Source: Chloroflexia bacterium (lineage in GTDB: Bacteria > Chloroflexota > Chloroflexia > Thermomicrobiales > UBA6265). From it: a stretch of DNA of 13,643 nt. The translations under genes and the position numbers were made by a program. The notes beneath the pieces are model-generated. The model did not search any database, was not told the origin of the DNA, and worked only from the letters and a program-made list of their open reading frames with translations. The stretch lies in NCBI GenBank assembly GCA_013698305.1, contig JACCVC010000141.1:1-13643 (forward strand), read 5' to 3'. Shown piece by piece: positions 13,289 to 13,643 of the stretch (positions within the stretch are counted from its first letter, which is position 1; each line of letters starts with the position of its first letter).

Positions 13289-13643
13289 ATGGAAGCCAAT
13301 ATCGGACTGATTATCGGGATCGCTGTACTGGTCCTGTTCGTCATCTTCTTCTTCTATTTCGTACCGCTCGGGTTGTGGATTACCGCGATCTTCTCGGGCG
13401 CCAGGGTTGGGATCGGCACGCTGATCGGGATGCGCCTCCGAAAGGTCAACACGAGCGACATCATTCGCCCATACATCAGCGCGATCAAGGCCGATCTCGA
13501 TCTCGATGTCGGGCAAATGGAAGCCCACTACCTCGCTGGCGGAAACGTCCAACGGGTGGTGCAGGCGCTGATCTCGGCTGATCGCGCCAACATCGAGCTT
13601 CCCTGGAAGCGCGCCACCGCGATCGACCTCGCTGGTCGTGATG
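13289..13643 (+). CDS. floA: Flotillin-like protein FloA (5' part, runs off the window)
   Basis: The first 118 residues of FloA (UPF0365/YqfA family) are present. A single N-terminal membrane segment (about 5-27, IGLIIGIAVLVLFVIFFFYF) is followed by VPLGLWITAIFSGARVGIGT, then IGMRLRKVNTSDIIRPYISAIK, the conserved MEAHYLAGGNVQRVVQALI block (about 77-95) and IELPWKRATAIDLAGRD at the end of the window. FloA scaffolds bacterial lipid-raft-like membrane domains and is commonly beside an NfeD protein, as here (126 bases downstream). AAGGGA lies 7 bases before the ATG. The frame continues past the window with no damage. Confidence 0.93.
   Translation, partial: MEANIGLIIGIAVLVLFVIFFFYFVPLGLWITAIFSGARVGIGTLIGMRLRKVNTSDIIRPYISAIKADLDLDVGQMEAHYLAGGNVQRVVQALISADRANIELPWKRATAIDLAGRD

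Overview
The window is high-GC bacterial chromosome with tightly packed genes, many joined by ATGA stop/start overlaps. The gene mix suggests a Gram-positive-like, high-GC lineage: a thermomicrobial Chloroflexota relative is my best guess, an actinobacterium is possible. The mix includes a DrrAB-type exporter, a full-length NfeD next to FloA, an HD-domain CCA enzyme and a DUF4188 protein. No rRNA gene, CRISPR array or insertion sequence was seen, and no tRNA was recognised by eye.

Layout. Positions 1-575 (+) hold the last 33 residues of a membrane protein overlapping a DUF4188 gene, closed by two hairpins. Positions 672-2434 (-) hold a small cluster: a 75-residue unknown protein, an unknown protein with features of a class III nucleotidyl-cyclase fold, and a YhhQ-type 7-cyano-7-deazaguanine (preQ0) transporter overlapping it by ATGA. 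The cyclase-like gene is visibly poorer in GC than its surroundings and is the least explained part of the window. Positions 2554-4977 (-) are a thiamin salvage operon: TPP riboswitch, ABC ATPase (ThiZ-like), ABC permease (ThiX-like) and TenA. No substrate-binding protein is present.

Positions 5096-6528 hold a TetR repressor (-) divergent from an SRPBCC/AHSA1 gene (+). A palindromic operator candidate sits inside the spacer of the divergent + promoter. Positions 6586-9151 (+) hold a DrrA/DrrB-type ABC exporter followed by a MarR regulator. Related operator-like sequences lie at the transporter start site and upstream of marR, which suggests MarR controls both. Positions 9389-11667 (+) hold a CCA tRNA nucleotidyltransferase overlapping a SAM methyltransferase. 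Positions 11765-13643 (+) hold an NfeD-type membrane serine protease and the start of floA, a known membrane-microdomain pair.

Most genes belong to known families. The items most worth a second look are the cyclase-like/yhhQ cluster, the ThiY-less thiamin transporter behind a riboswitch whose P1 stem seems to contain the ribosome binding site, and the two regulator/operator arrangements. I found no clear, fully novel system. The cyclase-like gene is the best candidate for something undescribed, and its function is inference only.
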